A DNA stretch of 64,000 bases from RYN-122 sp963761655 (GCA_963761655.1 CAVXHI010000004.1:62001-126000); one strand, 5' to 3'. Positions 34,533 through 43,486 are shown, counted from the first letter of the stretch. The notes: a model not told the origin generated them from the letters alone. Program-made: numbers and translations.

Positions 34533-35644
34533 GCGCGGACCCCGCGCCCGACGACCAGCCCGGCCAGGACGTCCAGCAGCTCGGCCAACCGGTCCTCCAG
34601 CTGGTACGAGCTCTCGACCCGCTGCCGCGCGGCGGCGCCCAGCTCCGCACGCCGGGCCGGGTCCTGCAGGAGGTCGTCCAGCGCCCCGCGCAGAGCCTCG
34701 ACGTCGCCGGGCGGGACGAGCACGCCGGCCTCCTGCAGGTACTCGGGCGGCCCGCCGTGCGCGGTCGCGACGACGGGGAGCCCGACGCTCATCGCCTCGA
34801 GCACCGCGAGCGGCGCGGGGTCGGGCTCCACGCTCGGACTCACGGCGACGCTCCACGTGCGCAGCACGGCGTGGACGTCCGGCACCGCGCCCAGCAGGCG
34901 GACCCGGCCCCGCAGGTCGGGCTGCTGCGACCGGTCGGCGAGGCGTTGCGCGTAGGGGGCGTCCTTCGGGAAGGTCCCGCCTGCGAGCTCGACCTCGACG
35001 TCCGGCAGGCCGGCGACGGCCTCGAGCAGGACCTCCTGGCCCTTCCACGGCGTCAGCAGCCCGACGCACCCCACCACCGGCGGCCTGGACGACCGTGCGC
35101 CTCCCGGGGCGACCGGCCAGGTCGTGCCGTTCCGCACGACGCGGACGGCGAGGCCCGCCTCTCTGAGGGGCGCGGCCGCGGCGTCCGACACGGGCAGGGC
35201 GAGGTCGACAGCGCCGCCCGTGAGGCGCAGCAGCGCTCGCCAGTCGGGCCGGGTGACGACGTCGTGCACCAGCCAGGCGACGGGCACACGCAGCCGGGCG
35301 AGCCGCACCGCCGGCAGGCCCAGCAGCCCGTTGACGAGCACGAGGTCGGCGTCCTGAGCCCTGGCCCGCAGCACACGGGACGCCTGCACCGCGCGGGCGA
35401 GCAGCACCGCCGCCCCACGGAGGCGACCGCCGTCCGGCAGCTTCAGGTCCGGCAGCGGGGAGGTCGCGACCCCGGCCGCCCTCAGGGCGTCGGCGAACGG
35501 CCCGGACGGGACGAGGCAGTGCACCTCCCACCCGGCAGCGGCCGCTGCGCCGAGCACGCGCCCGAGGACCCGCTCGGCACCGCTGTGCAGACCGGTGTGG
35601 GACACCGCGAGCAGACGCGGGCCGGCCGGCGGCCGGGTGCTCAC
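34529..35644 (-). CDS. GT4 glycosyltransferase
   Basis: 371 residues. GT-B features: LLAVSHTGLHSGAERVLGRVL near the N-terminus, VVGCVGLLTPWKGQEVLLEAV at the domain junction and VSPSVEPDPAPLAVLEAMSVGLPVV for the donor site. Its order directly after the phosphoglycosyl transferase suggests it adds the second sugar, which is inference. Both ends overlap neighbours by GTGA. Confidence 0.92.
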   Translation of the reverse strand: MSTRPPAGPRLLAVSHTGLHSGAERVLGRVLGAAAAAGWEVHCLVPSGPFADALRAAGVATSPLPDLKLPDGGRLRGAAVLLARAVQASRVLRARAQDADLVLVNGLLGLPAVRLARLRVPVAWLVHDVVTRPDWRALLRLTGGAVDLALPVSDAAAAPLREAGLAVRVVRNGTTWPVAPGGARSSRPPVVGCVGLLTPWKGQEVLLEAVAGLPDVEVELAGGTFPKDAPYAQRLADRSQQPDLRGRVRLLGAVPDVHAVLRTWSVAVSPSVEPDPAPLAVLEAMSVGLPVVATAHGGPPEYLQEAGVLVPPGDVEALRGALDDLLQDPARRAELGAAARQRVESSYQLEDRLAELLDVLAGLVVGRGVRA

Positions 35645-37053
35645 CCGCCCTGGCTGCGCAGCACGGACGACAGCGTCCGGAGCATGATCTTGAGGTCGAG
35701 CCAGAGGGACCAGTTCTCGATGTAGTAGTTGTCGAACCGCGCACGCTCGGCGATCGACGTGTCACCGCGCAGGCCGTGGATCTGCGCCCACCCCGTCAGG
35801 CCCGCCGGCACGCGGTGCCGTGCCGAGTACCGCGGGTAGGTCTGCGCGAACGTCGTCACGAAGTGCGGGCGCTCCGGGCGGGGGCCCACCATGCTCATGT
35901 CGCCGCGCAGGACGTTCCACAGCTGCGGCAGCTCGTCCAACGACGTCGCCCGGAGCCTCTTGCCGATCGGGCCGAGCCGGTCGTCGTGCTGCACGTTCCA
36001 GCGGGTGGCGGACTCGGTCTCGTCGACCGGGCGCAGGGAGCGGAACTTCAGCAGCTCGAAGGGCCGGCCGTCGACGCCCACCCGCTGCTGGCGGAACAGG
36101 ATCCCGGGCCCGCCCTCCCAGCGCACGGCAGCGGCGATCGCGACCATCAGCGGCGCCAGGACCAGCAGGGCGACGCCGGCCAGGGTCACGTCGAGCACGC
36201 GCTTGAGCTTCCAGCTGCCCGAGCGGAAGGGCGCCCGCCGCATGCGCACGAGCGGGACGCCCCAGACCTGGTCCATGTCACGGCCGGTGCTGTGCAGCTC
36301 GAACAGGCGGGGCACGAAGAAGATCTCGACGTCGAGCCGGTCGCAGGTGCGGATGACGTCGACCATGGCCGACTCCGCCCGGGCTCCGAAGGCGACGACG
36401 ACGTCGCGCACCCCGAACTCGACGATCACACTGGCGAGCAGCGAGGTGTCGCCGAGCAGCGGCACGGGGCGCTCCTGCTCGGGCAGCAGCGCGTCGCTGT
36501 CGAGGAAGCCGACGGGCTGCAGGCCGTGCGACGGGTGGTCCAGCAGGAGCTGCGCGACCTGACCGCCGACCCTGCCGGCGCCGAGGACGAGGGTCGGGTG
36601 GGCCACCCAGCCGCGGGCCCGGAAGCGGCGCACCACGGCGTAGGCGAGCAACCGCAGCAGGAGCACGTCCACGCCGAGCAGGAGGGCGGTGGCGAGCAGG
36701 CGTCCGTCGACGTGGCTGTCCTCGAGCAGGACGCCGACGGTCATCGTCACGGTGGCGGCGAGGACGGCCCGACCGCACAGGCCGGGGAGGTCGTCGAGGA
36801 CGGACAGGGTGAGGCGGCTCCGGTAGAGACCGGCCACCGCGTAGAGGAACAGCACGACGGCCAGCAGCACGACCTCCGCACCACGGACCCCGCCCGTCGC
36901 CGTGCTGGCCAGGAACCAGGCGGCGACGTCGGCGCTCATGAGGAACGGGCGGACGCCGTACCGGAGCAGGGTGCGGTAGCGCGCGCTGCCGCGGGCTCCC
37001 CGCAGGTCCGGGGCCCGGACGCGCGTCCGGGCCTGCCGGTCCGTCTCGGTCAT
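35641..37053 (-). CDS. polyisoprenyl-phosphate hexose-1-phosphate transferase (initiating sugar transferase)
   Basis: 470 residues: four to five N-terminal helices, a CoA-binding-like Rossmann domain (TLVLGAGRVGGQVAQ, about 155-260) and the C-terminal catalytic domain after one helix (LDVTLAGVALLVLAPLM). Catalytic signatures KFRSLR, DELPQLWNVLRGDMSMVGPRPE and PAGLTGWAQI are present. It loads the first sugar phosphate onto undecaprenyl-phosphate. First gene of the six-gene minus operon; ATG preceded by GGGAG. Confidence 0.96.
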   Translation of the reverse strand: MTETDRQARTRVRAPDLRGARGSARYRTLLRYGVRPFLMSADVAAWFLASTATGGVRGAEVVLLAVVLFLYAVAGLYRSRLTLSVLDDLPGLCGRAVLAATVTMTVGVLLEDSHVDGRLLATALLLGVDVLLLRLLAYAVVRRFRARGWVAHPTLVLGAGRVGGQVAQLLLDHPSHGLQPVGFLDSDALLPEQERPVPLLGDTSLLASVIVEFGVRDVVVAFGARAESAMVDVIRTCDRLDVEIFFVPRLFELHSTGRDMDQVWGVPLVRMRRAPFRSGSWKLKRVLDVTLAGVALLVLAPLMVAIAAAVRWEGGPGILFRQQRVGVDGRPFELLKFRSLRPVDETESATRWNVQHDDRLGPIGKRLRATSLDELPQLWNVLRGDMSMVGPRPERPHFVTTFAQTYPRYSARHRVPAGLTGWAQIHGLRGDTSIAERARFDNYYIENWSLWLDLKIMLRTLSSVLRSQGG

Positions 37054-37118
37054 CCGCGCTCCCTACCCAGCCCGCTGCTGGTCCCCCCGTGTCTCGGCAG
37101 GTTCCTCCTGGTCCTTTC

Positions 37119-37173
37119 GGGTTGACCCACCTGGATCGGCGACGACGTTGATCACACCCCTGGTCCAGGACCA
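37119..37173. promoter_or_regulatory. inverted repeats in the divergent polysaccharide/LPFTG promoter region
   Basis: TGGTCC-A-GGACCA (37161-37173) is a perfect inverted repeat just upstream of the plus-strand -10 (37185). GGGT-TG-ACCC (37119-37128) is a second, shorter one. They are candidate operators for either direction. Confidence 0.35.
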
Positions 37174-37184
37174 CTCTTCCGGGC

Positions 37185-37190
37185 TAGTCT
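37185..37190 (+). promoter_or_regulatory. -10 box of the LPFTG protein gene
   Basis: TAGTCT, with start predicted near 37197. This leaves a leader of about 130 bases with three possible hairpins: GGTGA/TCACC, GTCCA/TGGAC enclosing CGAGG/CCTCG, and TGCGT/ACGCA. Confidence 0.4.
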
Positions 37191-37327
37191 GCACCCCGGG
37201 TGATGAGGGCACTCACCTGTTGTCCAGCAAGCGCCCGGTCGAGGCCGTCACCACCTCGGCTCCGTCTCGTTGGACGTCATGCGTGCCTCCCTCGGGGCCC
37301 GCAACGCACCTCTTCTAGGAGTCCCCC

Positions 37328-37684
37328 ATGCGCACCCAGCTGCTCCTCACCCTCGCTGTGGCGGGCCCGCTGACGGCGGTCATGGCCCTTCCCGCGGCCG
37401 CCGCCCCCTGTGACGCCTACTCCGGTGGCTGCCCCACCCAGGGTCCTGACAGCTTCCCCGGCGGCGGCGGCGCCCAGCCCGACGGCGGTGCTGTCGAGGG
37501 CGGCGGCGCGGCGCGGGTCGACACGGGTGCCGGCTCCGGCGCCGGTGCCGCCTCCGGTGGCGGCGGCGCGACGCTCCCGTTCACGGGTGGCGAGACCGTC
37601 CTGTACAGCCTCATCGGCCTCGGAGCCGTCGGCGCGGGTACGGCGCTCGTCGTCGCGGGCCGTCGCAGGACCCAGACGACCTGA
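37328..37684 (+). CDS. small secreted protein with LPFTG cell-wall sorting signal
   Basis: 118 residues. Signal peptide about 1-26 (MRTQLLLTLAVAGP to AAAA), a short domain with two Cys (CDAYSGGC), a Gly/Ala-rich spacer, then LPFTG, a hydrophobic helix and RRR tail: a complete sortase signal. No sortase gene lies in the window. AGGAG is seven bases before the ATG. The position beside the polysaccharide operon suggests a wall-linked surface component. Confidence 0.85.
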   Translation: MRTQLLLTLAVAGPLTAVMALPAAAAPCDAYSGGCPTQGPDSFPGGGGAQPDGGAVEGGGAARVDTGAGSGAGAASGGGGATLPFTGGETVLYSLIGLGAVGAGTALVVAGRRRTQTT

Positions 37685-37702
37685 CCCACGTACCGACGGC
37701 GC

Positions 37703-37724
37703 AGGGCCTCCTCCGGGAGGCCCT
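37703..37724. terminator. terminator after the LPFTG gene
   Basis: AGGGCCTCC pairs perfectly with GGAGGCCCT around the tetraloop TCCG, 18 bases after the stop. Confidence 0.8.
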
Positions 37725-37737
37725 GTTCCGCGTTCCG

Positions 37738-37900
37738 GGACCGCTCCCGCAGCCCGATGAGGGCCAGGCCCAGCGCCTTGGGAGTCGCCCCGGCGGCGGA
37801 CCGCTCCGCCCAGCCGGACGACAGGCCCGGGGCTGAGGACTAGCTCCGGCGGCGGACCGCTCCCCGCAGGCCGACGACGAACAGGCCCAGCCCCAGCGCG
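37738..37900. repeat. three degenerate copies of a 3'-gene segment
   Basis: GGACCGCTCC recurs at 37738, 37798 and 37854, followed each time by related sequence rich in GCAGGCC..ACAGGCCC. The third copy is the 3' end of the anchored-protein gene; the other two lie just beyond its stop. Confidence 0.5.
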
Positions 37901-38825
37901 CTCGGCAGCAGGTCCGCGAGGGCGCCCGCCGACGCGGTGCGGCTGACCGGGAGCGCCTGGACGACCTCCACGGGTCCCGTCTGCCCGGGCTGCTCCGGGG
38001 CGGCGACCTCAGGCAGGGCGGGCGGTGCCACGACGGCGCCCGGGACGCTGCTGCCCGGCAGGACGGGCGCGGCAGCCGTGCCCGTGCCGCCCGTGGCCGG
38101 GACGACCGGGGCGGGGACGGCAGGGGCCGGGACGACCGGGGCGGGGGCGGCTGGAGCCGGGACCGCCGAGGGGGCGGTGAGGGCGCGGGCGCTCAGGACG
38201 GCCGTGCCGGAGGCGGGTCCCGCCGTGGGCGGAGGAGCGGCTGAGGGCGACGCGCTCGGGGCAGGCGTCGAACTGGGGCTCGGACCGGCGCTGGGGCTGA
38301 TGCTGGGCCGTGGGAGGCGCTCGGGGAGGCGCTCGGGCCCGCGCTGGCCTCCACGCAGCGGGGCAGCCACAGCAGCGTCTGCTCGGGCGTCTGCTGCCCG
38401 ACGCTCACGGTCACCTCGACCCGCTGCCCCTGGGGGTCGCCCGCCTGCACGCCGCTGAGGTCGAGGTCGAAGGTGCGCTCCGCGGCGTCGCCGGTCCAGC
38501 GGCCGCCGTCGGCGAGCACGAGGGAGCGCTCGGAGGGGGTGCTGGGCGCGAGGGTGCCGGCCTCGACCGTGGCCTGCTCGTCCCGGGGGGCCGTCGGCAG
38601 CGCCACCCGGATGCCGCAGCGGTCCTCCAGCGCGGTGACCTCGACGCCCGAGGCCGGCTGCGAGCCGGCCGTCGGCAGGACGGCGAGGGCCGGGGCCGCG
38701 CCGGTGGACAGCGACACGGCGGGGACGACGGCGGCCCCGAGGGCGAGGCGCAGCAGCGCGCGGGACAGGGACGTGCGGGGCAGGGACGGGCAGAGCGGCT
38801 GAGCCACGGGTGGGGCGGTCCTCAC
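37840..38825 (-). pseudogene. frameshifted secreted Ser/Pro-rich protein with C-terminal membrane anchor
   Basis: GTG at 38825 begins a signal peptide (LSRALLRLALGAAVVPAVSL) and a domain with two Cys that ends WLPRCVEAS. A PSASPSAS linker follows. At 38312-38314 the minus strand has CCC where CCCC would keep the frame, and the linker continues in the other frame as PSISPSAGPSPSS, then Pro/Ala/Val-rich sequence and a final helix with basic tail (GLFVVGLRGAVRRRS). Restoring one C gives about 328 residues. Function unknown; surface location is inferred. Confidence 0.65.
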
Positions 38826-38957
38826 GGTGCGGGTGCGTCGGTCCCCGTGTCCCTGCCCGGTCTGCCCGCCTCTGCACCTGTCTGAGTCCGGGAGCACGGT
38901 CGTCCCGTTCACCCGGCCGGGTGGGTGCGACCACCCGCAGGGCGCCGATGGGTCTGT

Positions 38958-39464
38958 GTGGCGACACCGGCAGGAGCAGGAGCGGAGACGGGCGGCGACC
39001 CCGCCGCGCCCGAGCTGCTGTCCTGGGAGACCGCCGAGACGTTCACCGGCGAGTCCCGGCCCCCGGTCGGGGTGCAGAAGGGCTTCCTGCTGCGCCTGCA
39101 CGCCGACCCGCGCTGCCGCGACCGGCTCGTCCCCGGCGGGCACACGGTCGCCCGCCGGTACGACCAGGTCCGGGCGGCCGACCTGTGTCCCACCTGCACC
39201 GCCGAGGTGGTCGCCCGCTCGACCAGCAGCGTGCTCGCCCGTCTGCGCGACGCCGAGCGGCTGCTGCGCAAGCTCCTCATGACGGCGCACACCTCTCCGG
39301 TGCCGCGGGAGATCGTCCACTGCCGGGCGCTGCGGTTCGAGGCCGAGCAGAGCGTGAGCGTCCACCCGCAGGCGGCGGCCCTCGCCGAGGCGGTCGCGGC
39401 CCTGGCCGGCGAGACCGCCGAGGCGCTCCGCGAGGGCCTGCGGACCGCGCTCCGCCCCCGGTAG
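38958..39464 (+). CDS. hypothetical protein with CxxC motif
   Basis: 168 residues from GTG at 38958 (start uncertain; the frame is open upstream). The protein is mixed alpha/beta with a CPTC motif near residue 77 and a helical C-terminal part rich in Ala and Glu. One further Cys pair is possible (DPRCRD, IVHCRA). No signal peptide. I do not recognise a family. It precedes the acyl-CoA synthetase by 14 bases. Confidence 0.6.
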   Translation: MATPAGAGAETGGDPAAPELLSWETAETFTGESRPPVGVQKGFLLRLHADPRCRDRLVPGGHTVARRYDQVRAADLCPTCTAEVVARSTSSVLARLRDAERLLRKLLMTAHTSPVPREIVHCRALRFEAEQSVSVHPQAAALAEAVAALAGETAEALREGLRTALRPR

Positions 39465-39466
39465 TC

Positions 39467-39472
39467 CAGGCT
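39467..39472 (+). promoter_or_regulatory. -10-like box of the acyl-CoA synthetase gene
   Basis: CAGGCT, six bases before the GTG at 39479. Confidence 0.35.
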
Positions 39473-39478
39473 GGGCCG

Positions 39479-41002
39479 GTGCAGCCCGCCTACGACGACG
39501 CCCCCGACGACCCCGTCGTCCGCGAGACCTGGCTGGGCGCCCCTGCACTGTCCTACGCCCGCCGTCCCCGCTCCGTGCTGGAGGTCCTGGACCGTGCCGT
39601 CGCGGGCTGCCCCGACGCGACCGCGTTCGTCGACGGCGACCGCACCGAGACGTACGCGCAGTTCGGCGTCCGGGTCGAGACCGCGGCCCGTGCCCTGGCC
39701 GCCCGGGGTCTGCGTCCGGGCGACGCCGTGGCGGTCCTCGCAGGCAACAGCCTCGAGCTCGCCGCCCTGCTGTTCGCCTGCGCCCGGGCCCGACTGGTCC
39801 TCGTGGGCCTGAGCACCCGGCTCGCCCCCGCCCAGTGGGAGCTGATGTGCGACCACATGGACGTGCGGCTGCGCCTGGCCGCCGACCAGCCGCTCCCCGA
39901 TGCGGAGGACCTCGGGGCCGTCCTGGCCGAGGGCGGGCCGGCGGTCGCGTGGGAGGCGCCGGACGAGGCGGAGACCTACGCGGTGGTCTTCACCAGCGGG
40001 ACGACCGGCCGCCCGAAGGCGTCGCAGGTGGTGCACCGGGCGTCGGTGCACTCCGGCATGAGCTACCAGCGGGTCCTGCAGCTGCGCCCCGACGACGTCA
40101 CCGCGGTGCTGTTCCCCCTGACCTACATCTCCGCGATGCACGCGCACGTGCTCCCCGCCCTGCTCGCCGGCGCGTCCTGCGTGCTCCTCGACACCACCTC
40201 GCCCACCACCTACGTCGACGCCCTGCGCGAGCACGCCGTCTCCTGGGCCTACGCCGTCCCGTCGTGGTGGCGGATGTGCCTGCGCGTCCCGGGCTTCGCC
40301 GACCTGCCCGCCCTCAGCAGGGTCGCGGCCGGCGGCGCGCCCTTCCCGGCGGAGCTGCAGGAGGGCCTGCGCGACCGGCTCCCCGGGGTCCGGCTGCACG
40401 ACGTCTACGGCCTGTCCGAGACGCACTCCCCCGCCTGCCTGGCCTCCGACGCCGACCTCCGGGCCCGGCCGCACAGCGTCGGCCGGCCGCTCCCCTGCAT
40501 GGAGGCCCAGGTGCGGTCCCTCGACGACGGCGCGGTCCTGCCCACCGGCGAGGCCGGGGCGCTGTGGCTGCGCGGGTCGCTGGTCACCACGGGGTACGCC
40601 CGCGACCCGGAGGCCACCGCGGCCGCCGTGGTCGACGGCTGGTTCGACACGGGGGACGTCGCGAGGATCGAGGAGGACGGCTCGGTGGTCGTGCTGGACC
40701 GCACCAAGGACATGGTCAACCGGGGAGGCGCCAAGGTGTTCAGCGCCGAGGTCGAGGCGGTCCTGCGGAGCCACCCCGCCGTCGAGGACGCCGCCGTCGT
40801 CGGGGTGCCCGACCCGCTGGCCGGCGAGGCGGTCGCGGCCTTCGTCGTCGCGTCGGGGCCGGTGACGGCCGCCGAGGTGCGGGCCTGGGTCCGGGACGGC
40901 CTGGCCGAGCACGCCGCTCCGCGCAAGGTGGTCTTCGTGGACGCGCTCCCCCGCAACGCCCTGGGCAAGACCGACAAGCAGGCCCTGCGGGCGCGAGCGT
41001 GA
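39479..41002 (+). CDS. AMP-forming acyl-CoA synthetase (ANL superfamily)
   Basis: 507 residues. The adenylation core motifs appear in order: TSGTTGRPK (A3), YGLSETH (A5), GWFDTGD (A7), DRTKDMVNRGGAKV (A8) and the catalytic Lys in PRNALGKTDK (A10). It activates a carboxylic acid with ATP and then transfers it to CoA. The substrate is not fixed by sequence; medium or long fatty acids are likely given the fab genes 3 kb away. The stop overlaps the next gene by GTGA. Confidence 0.93.
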   Translation: MQPAYDDAPDDPVVRETWLGAPALSYARRPRSVLEVLDRAVAGCPDATAFVDGDRTETYAQFGVRVETAARALAARGLRPGDAVAVLAGNSLELAALLFACARARLVLVGLSTRLAPAQWELMCDHMDVRLRLAADQPLPDAEDLGAVLAEGGPAVAWEAPDEAETYAVVFTSGTTGRPKASQVVHRASVHSGMSYQRVLQLRPDDVTAVLFPLTYISAMHAHVLPALLAGASCVLLDTTSPTTYVDALREHAVSWAYAVPSWWRMCLRVPGFADLPALSRVAAGGAPFPAELQEGLRDRLPGVRLHDVYGLSETHSPACLASDADLRARPHSVGRPLPCMEAQVRSLDDGAVLPTGEAGALWLRGSLVTTGYARDPEATAAAVVDGWFDTGDVARIEEDGSVVVLDRTKDMVNRGGAKVFSAEVEAVLRSHPAVEDAAVVGVPDPLAGEAVAAFVVASGPVTAAEVRAWVRDGLAEHAAPRKVVFVDALPRNALGKTDKQALRARA

Positions 41003-41550
41003 GCCGCCTCCCGCTGCTCGCCGGCGTCGCCGGGCCGACCGCCTTCGTGGGCGCCTGGCTGGTCGGCGGGCTGCGCCGCGACGGCTACGACCCGGTCGCC
41101 ACCACCATCAGCCGCCTGGCCGAGCAGGGCACGCCCGACGCCGCCCTCATGACCGCCGGCTTCGCCGCCTTCGGGGTGCTGGTGCCCGTGTTCGCCCGCC
41201 AGCTCGAGCCGCGGGCCCTGCGGGTCGCCGCGACCACCTCGGGGCTCGCCACGCTCGGCGTCGCCCTGGCCCCGCTGAGCGCCGCCGGCGGGACGACGTC
41301 GGACCGGGTGCACTACGCCGCGGCAGCCCTCGGGTACGTCGCCCAGGCGGCGTCCCCGCTGGTCGGCGCGACCGCCCTGCCGCGACCCGCGGTGTCCCGG
41401 ACGGTGGGGGCCCTCGCCGGGGCGTCGCTGGTCGCCAGCCTCGTCGACAGCGAGCGCACCGGGCTGTGGCAGCGCCTCGGCCTCGGGCTCGTCGACGCCT
41501 GGTTCGTCGTCCTCGCGGTGCGGCTCCTGCGAGACTCGTCCCGTGCGTGA
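40999..41550 (+). CDS. DUF998 family membrane protein
   Basis: 183 residues with five to six hydrophobic helices. The N-terminal LLAGVAGPTAFVGAWLVGG and YDPVATTISRLAEQGTP pattern is typical of DUF998. Function unknown. Coupled to the acyl-CoA synthetase by a four-base overlap; its own 3' end overlaps the S4-domain gene by eight bases. Confidence 0.85.
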   Translation: MSRLPLLAGVAGPTAFVGAWLVGGLRRDGYDPVATTISRLAEQGTPDAALMTAGFAAFGVLVPVFARQLEPRALRVAATTSGLATLGVALAPLSAAGGTTSDRVHYAAAALGYVAQAASPLVGATALPRPAVSRTVGALAGASLVASLVDSERTGLWQRLGLGLVDAWFVVLAVRLLRDSSRA

Positions 41551-41752
41551 CGTCGAGACCCGCGAGCCGGGCATCCGGCTGGGCCAGTTCCTCAAGCTCG
41601 CCGACCTCGCCGACACCGGCGCGGACGCGAAGGCGATGCTCGAGGGCGGCACCGTGACCGTGAACGGCGAACCGGAGAGCCGCCGCGGCCGGCAGCTGGC
41701 CAAGGGCGACGTCGTGCAGGTGCCCCTGGCCGACCCGGTCCGGGTCGCCTAG
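41543..41752 (+). CDS. S4-domain RNA-binding protein (YbcJ/YaaA type)
   Basis: 69 residues, almost all S4 domain: IRLGQFLKLADLADTGADAKAMLEGG (helical part) followed by VTVNGEPESRRGRQLAKGD. The family binds structured RNA. GTG start lies inside the end of the DUF998 gene. Converges on the acyl-CoA dehydrogenase gene with a four-base overlap. Confidence 0.9.
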   Translation: MRDVETREPGIRLGQFLKLADLADTGADAKAMLEGGTVTVNGEPESRRGRQLAKGDVVQVPLADPVRVA

Positions 41753-42738
41753 AGCCGACGGAGCGTCGCGGCGCGGACGGGCCTGGTCTGGGCCTGCACG
41801 AGGTGGAACAGCGCCTCCCGGGCCAGCCGCTGCGGGGCGGCCGTCAGCGCCATCGCGCTCCCGCCGGTCGCGGCGACGAGCGCGGAGGTCGCGGTGACGG
41901 CCAGCTGCAGGGCCTCGGCCCGGACCTCGAGCCGGCGGTCGAGCCGCTCGGCCGGGTCGACGTCGTCGAGCAGCGCGTAGGCCTCGGCGCGGAGCTCCTC
42001 CGTGCGCTCCCCCAGGCGGCCGGCCAGGGCGACGGCGTCCTCGTCGGGCCGGGCCTGCAGGCGCTGGACGGTCTCGCGCAGCAGCCCGAAGGTGTGCGGC
42101 CCGACGTTCGCGGTCCTGAGCCGGTCGGCCTCGAGCCAGTCGTCGCGGTCGGCCACCAGCGTCACGTCGGCGTCGTCGGCGCGGAGGCCGTCCAGGGCGA
42201 GCGACACGGTGCGGGTGCCGCCCATCGCGGCGAGCTGCAGCGGCGTCGTCCCGAGCCCCGGCTGGTCCACGGCGGGCAGCAGGGCGAAGACGAGCCGGCC
42301 GTCGTCCGTGGTGCCGCCGAGCAGGACCAGGTCGACGATGCCCCAGCCGGTGGTCCAGTCGACGGCGCCGTCGAAGCGCCAGCCGCCGTCCACGCGGGTG
42401 GCCGTCACGGCCGGGCGACCGGGGCGGCGGACGTGGGCGAAGGCGACGCCCGCCGGGGTGCTGCCGTCGACGAGCCCGGGCACTGCCGGGTGCCCCGCCT
42501 GGGTCGCCTGCAGGAGCGGGAGCCCGTGCTGCACGACGACGAACCAGGTCGAGCCGTCGGCCCCGGCCAGCAGCTCGGTGACCTCGCGGGCGACGTCGGG
42601 CGGCTGCGGTCCGTACAGCCCGGCCGCGGCGACGGCGTCGAGGTGGCTGCGCGGGACGCCCTCGACGTCGACCTGCTCGGCCCGGGGCCGGAGGAGCTCG
42701 TCGCCGAGGACGCGGGCAGCGTCAGACGCCGACAGCAC
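41749..42738 (-). CDS. acyl-CoA dehydrogenase-like protein
   Basis: 329 residues, shorter than the usual 380. It shows the middle-domain pattern (GVAFAHVRRPG, DWTTGWGIVDLVLLGG) and a C-terminal helical bundle. The N-terminal domain is reduced and I could not identify the catalytic Glu, so enzymatic activity is uncertain; it may be an inactive or divergent flavoprotein. The start GTG lies 17 bases inside the end of fabI, so it is co-transcribed with acpP-fabI. Confidence 0.75.
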   Translation of the reverse strand: MLSASDAARVLGDELLRPRAEQVDVEGVPRSHLDAVAAAGLYGPQPPDVAREVTELLAGADGSTWFVVVQHGLPLLQATQAGHPAVPGLVDGSTPAGVAFAHVRRPGRPAVTATRVDGGWRFDGAVDWTTGWGIVDLVLLGGTTDDGRLVFALLPAVDQPGLGTTPLQLAAMGGTRTVSLALDGLRADDADVTLVADRDDWLEADRLRTANVGPHTFGLLRETVQRLQARPDEDAVALAGRLGERTEELRAEAYALLDDVDPAERLDRRLEVRAEALQLAVTATSALVAATGGSAMALTAAPQRLAREALFHLVQAQTRPVRAATLRRL

Positions 42739-43486
42739 GGAACCCGCCGTCGACGTGCACCACGGAGCCGGTGGTCTTGGGGAACCAGTCCGACAGCAGC
42801 GCCACGCAGGCCTTCGCGACCGGCTCCGCGTCGCCGACGTCCCACCCGAGGGGCGCGCGGCCGTCCCAGACCTCCTCGAACTGGGCGAACCCCGGCACGC
42901 TCTTCGCCGCCATCGTGCGCACCGGTCCGGCCGACACGAGGTTGCACCGCACCCCGCGCGGACCGAGGTCGCGGGCGAGGTAGCGGTTGGCCGACTCGAG
43001 GCCGGCCTTCGCGACACCCATCCAGTCGTAGGACGGCCAGGCGACGGTCGCGTCGAAGTCGAGCCCCACGTAGGACGCCGACCCGGCCCACAGGTCGCGG
43101 CAGGCGTGCGCCAGGGCCGCGTAGGACCAGGTGCTGACCTGCAGGGCGGTGCCGGCGTCCTCCCACGAGGTGCCGAGCAGGCCGCTGCCGAGGGCGGCGG
43201 CCGGGGCGTAGCCGACCGCGTGCAGGACGCCGTCGAGGCCGTCGACGTGCTCGCGGAGCCGGGCCTCGAGGGCGGCGAGGTCGTCGGGGCTCGTGACGTC
43301 GAGCTCGACCACGGGCGGCTCCTGCGGCAGGCGCCGGGCGACCCGCCGGGTCAGCGACGCGGCCCGGCCGAAGGAGGACAGCACGACCGTCGCGCCCTGC
43401 TCCTGCGCGAGCCGGGCGGCCGAGAAGGCGATCGACCGCTCGGTGAGGACGCCGGTGACGAGCAGGCGCTTGCCCTGCAGCAGCAC
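42722..43486 (-). CDS. fabI: enoyl-[acyl-carrier-protein] reductase (InhA/FabI type)
   Basis: 254 residues. Rossmann start LLVTGVLTERSIAFSAA, typical of FabI/InhA, and catalytic Y153-x6-K160 (YDWMGVAK), matching InhA Y158/K165. Catalyses the last step of the type II elongation cycle with NADH. The GTG start shares one base with the acpP stop (TAGTG). In mycobacteria this enzyme is the isoniazid target. Confidence 0.95.
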   Translation of the reverse strand: MLLQGKRLLVTGVLTERSIAFSAARLAQEQGATVVLSSFGRAASLTRRVARRLPQEPPVVELDVTSPDDLAALEARLREHVDGLDGVLHAVGYAPAAALGSGLLGTSWEDAGTALQVSTWSYAALAHACRDLWAGSASYVGLDFDATVAWPSYDWMGVAKAGLESANRYLARDLGPRGVRCNLVSAGPVRTMAAKSVPGFAQFEEVWDGRAPLGWDVGDAEPVAKACVALLSDWFPKTTGSVVHVDGGFRAVGV

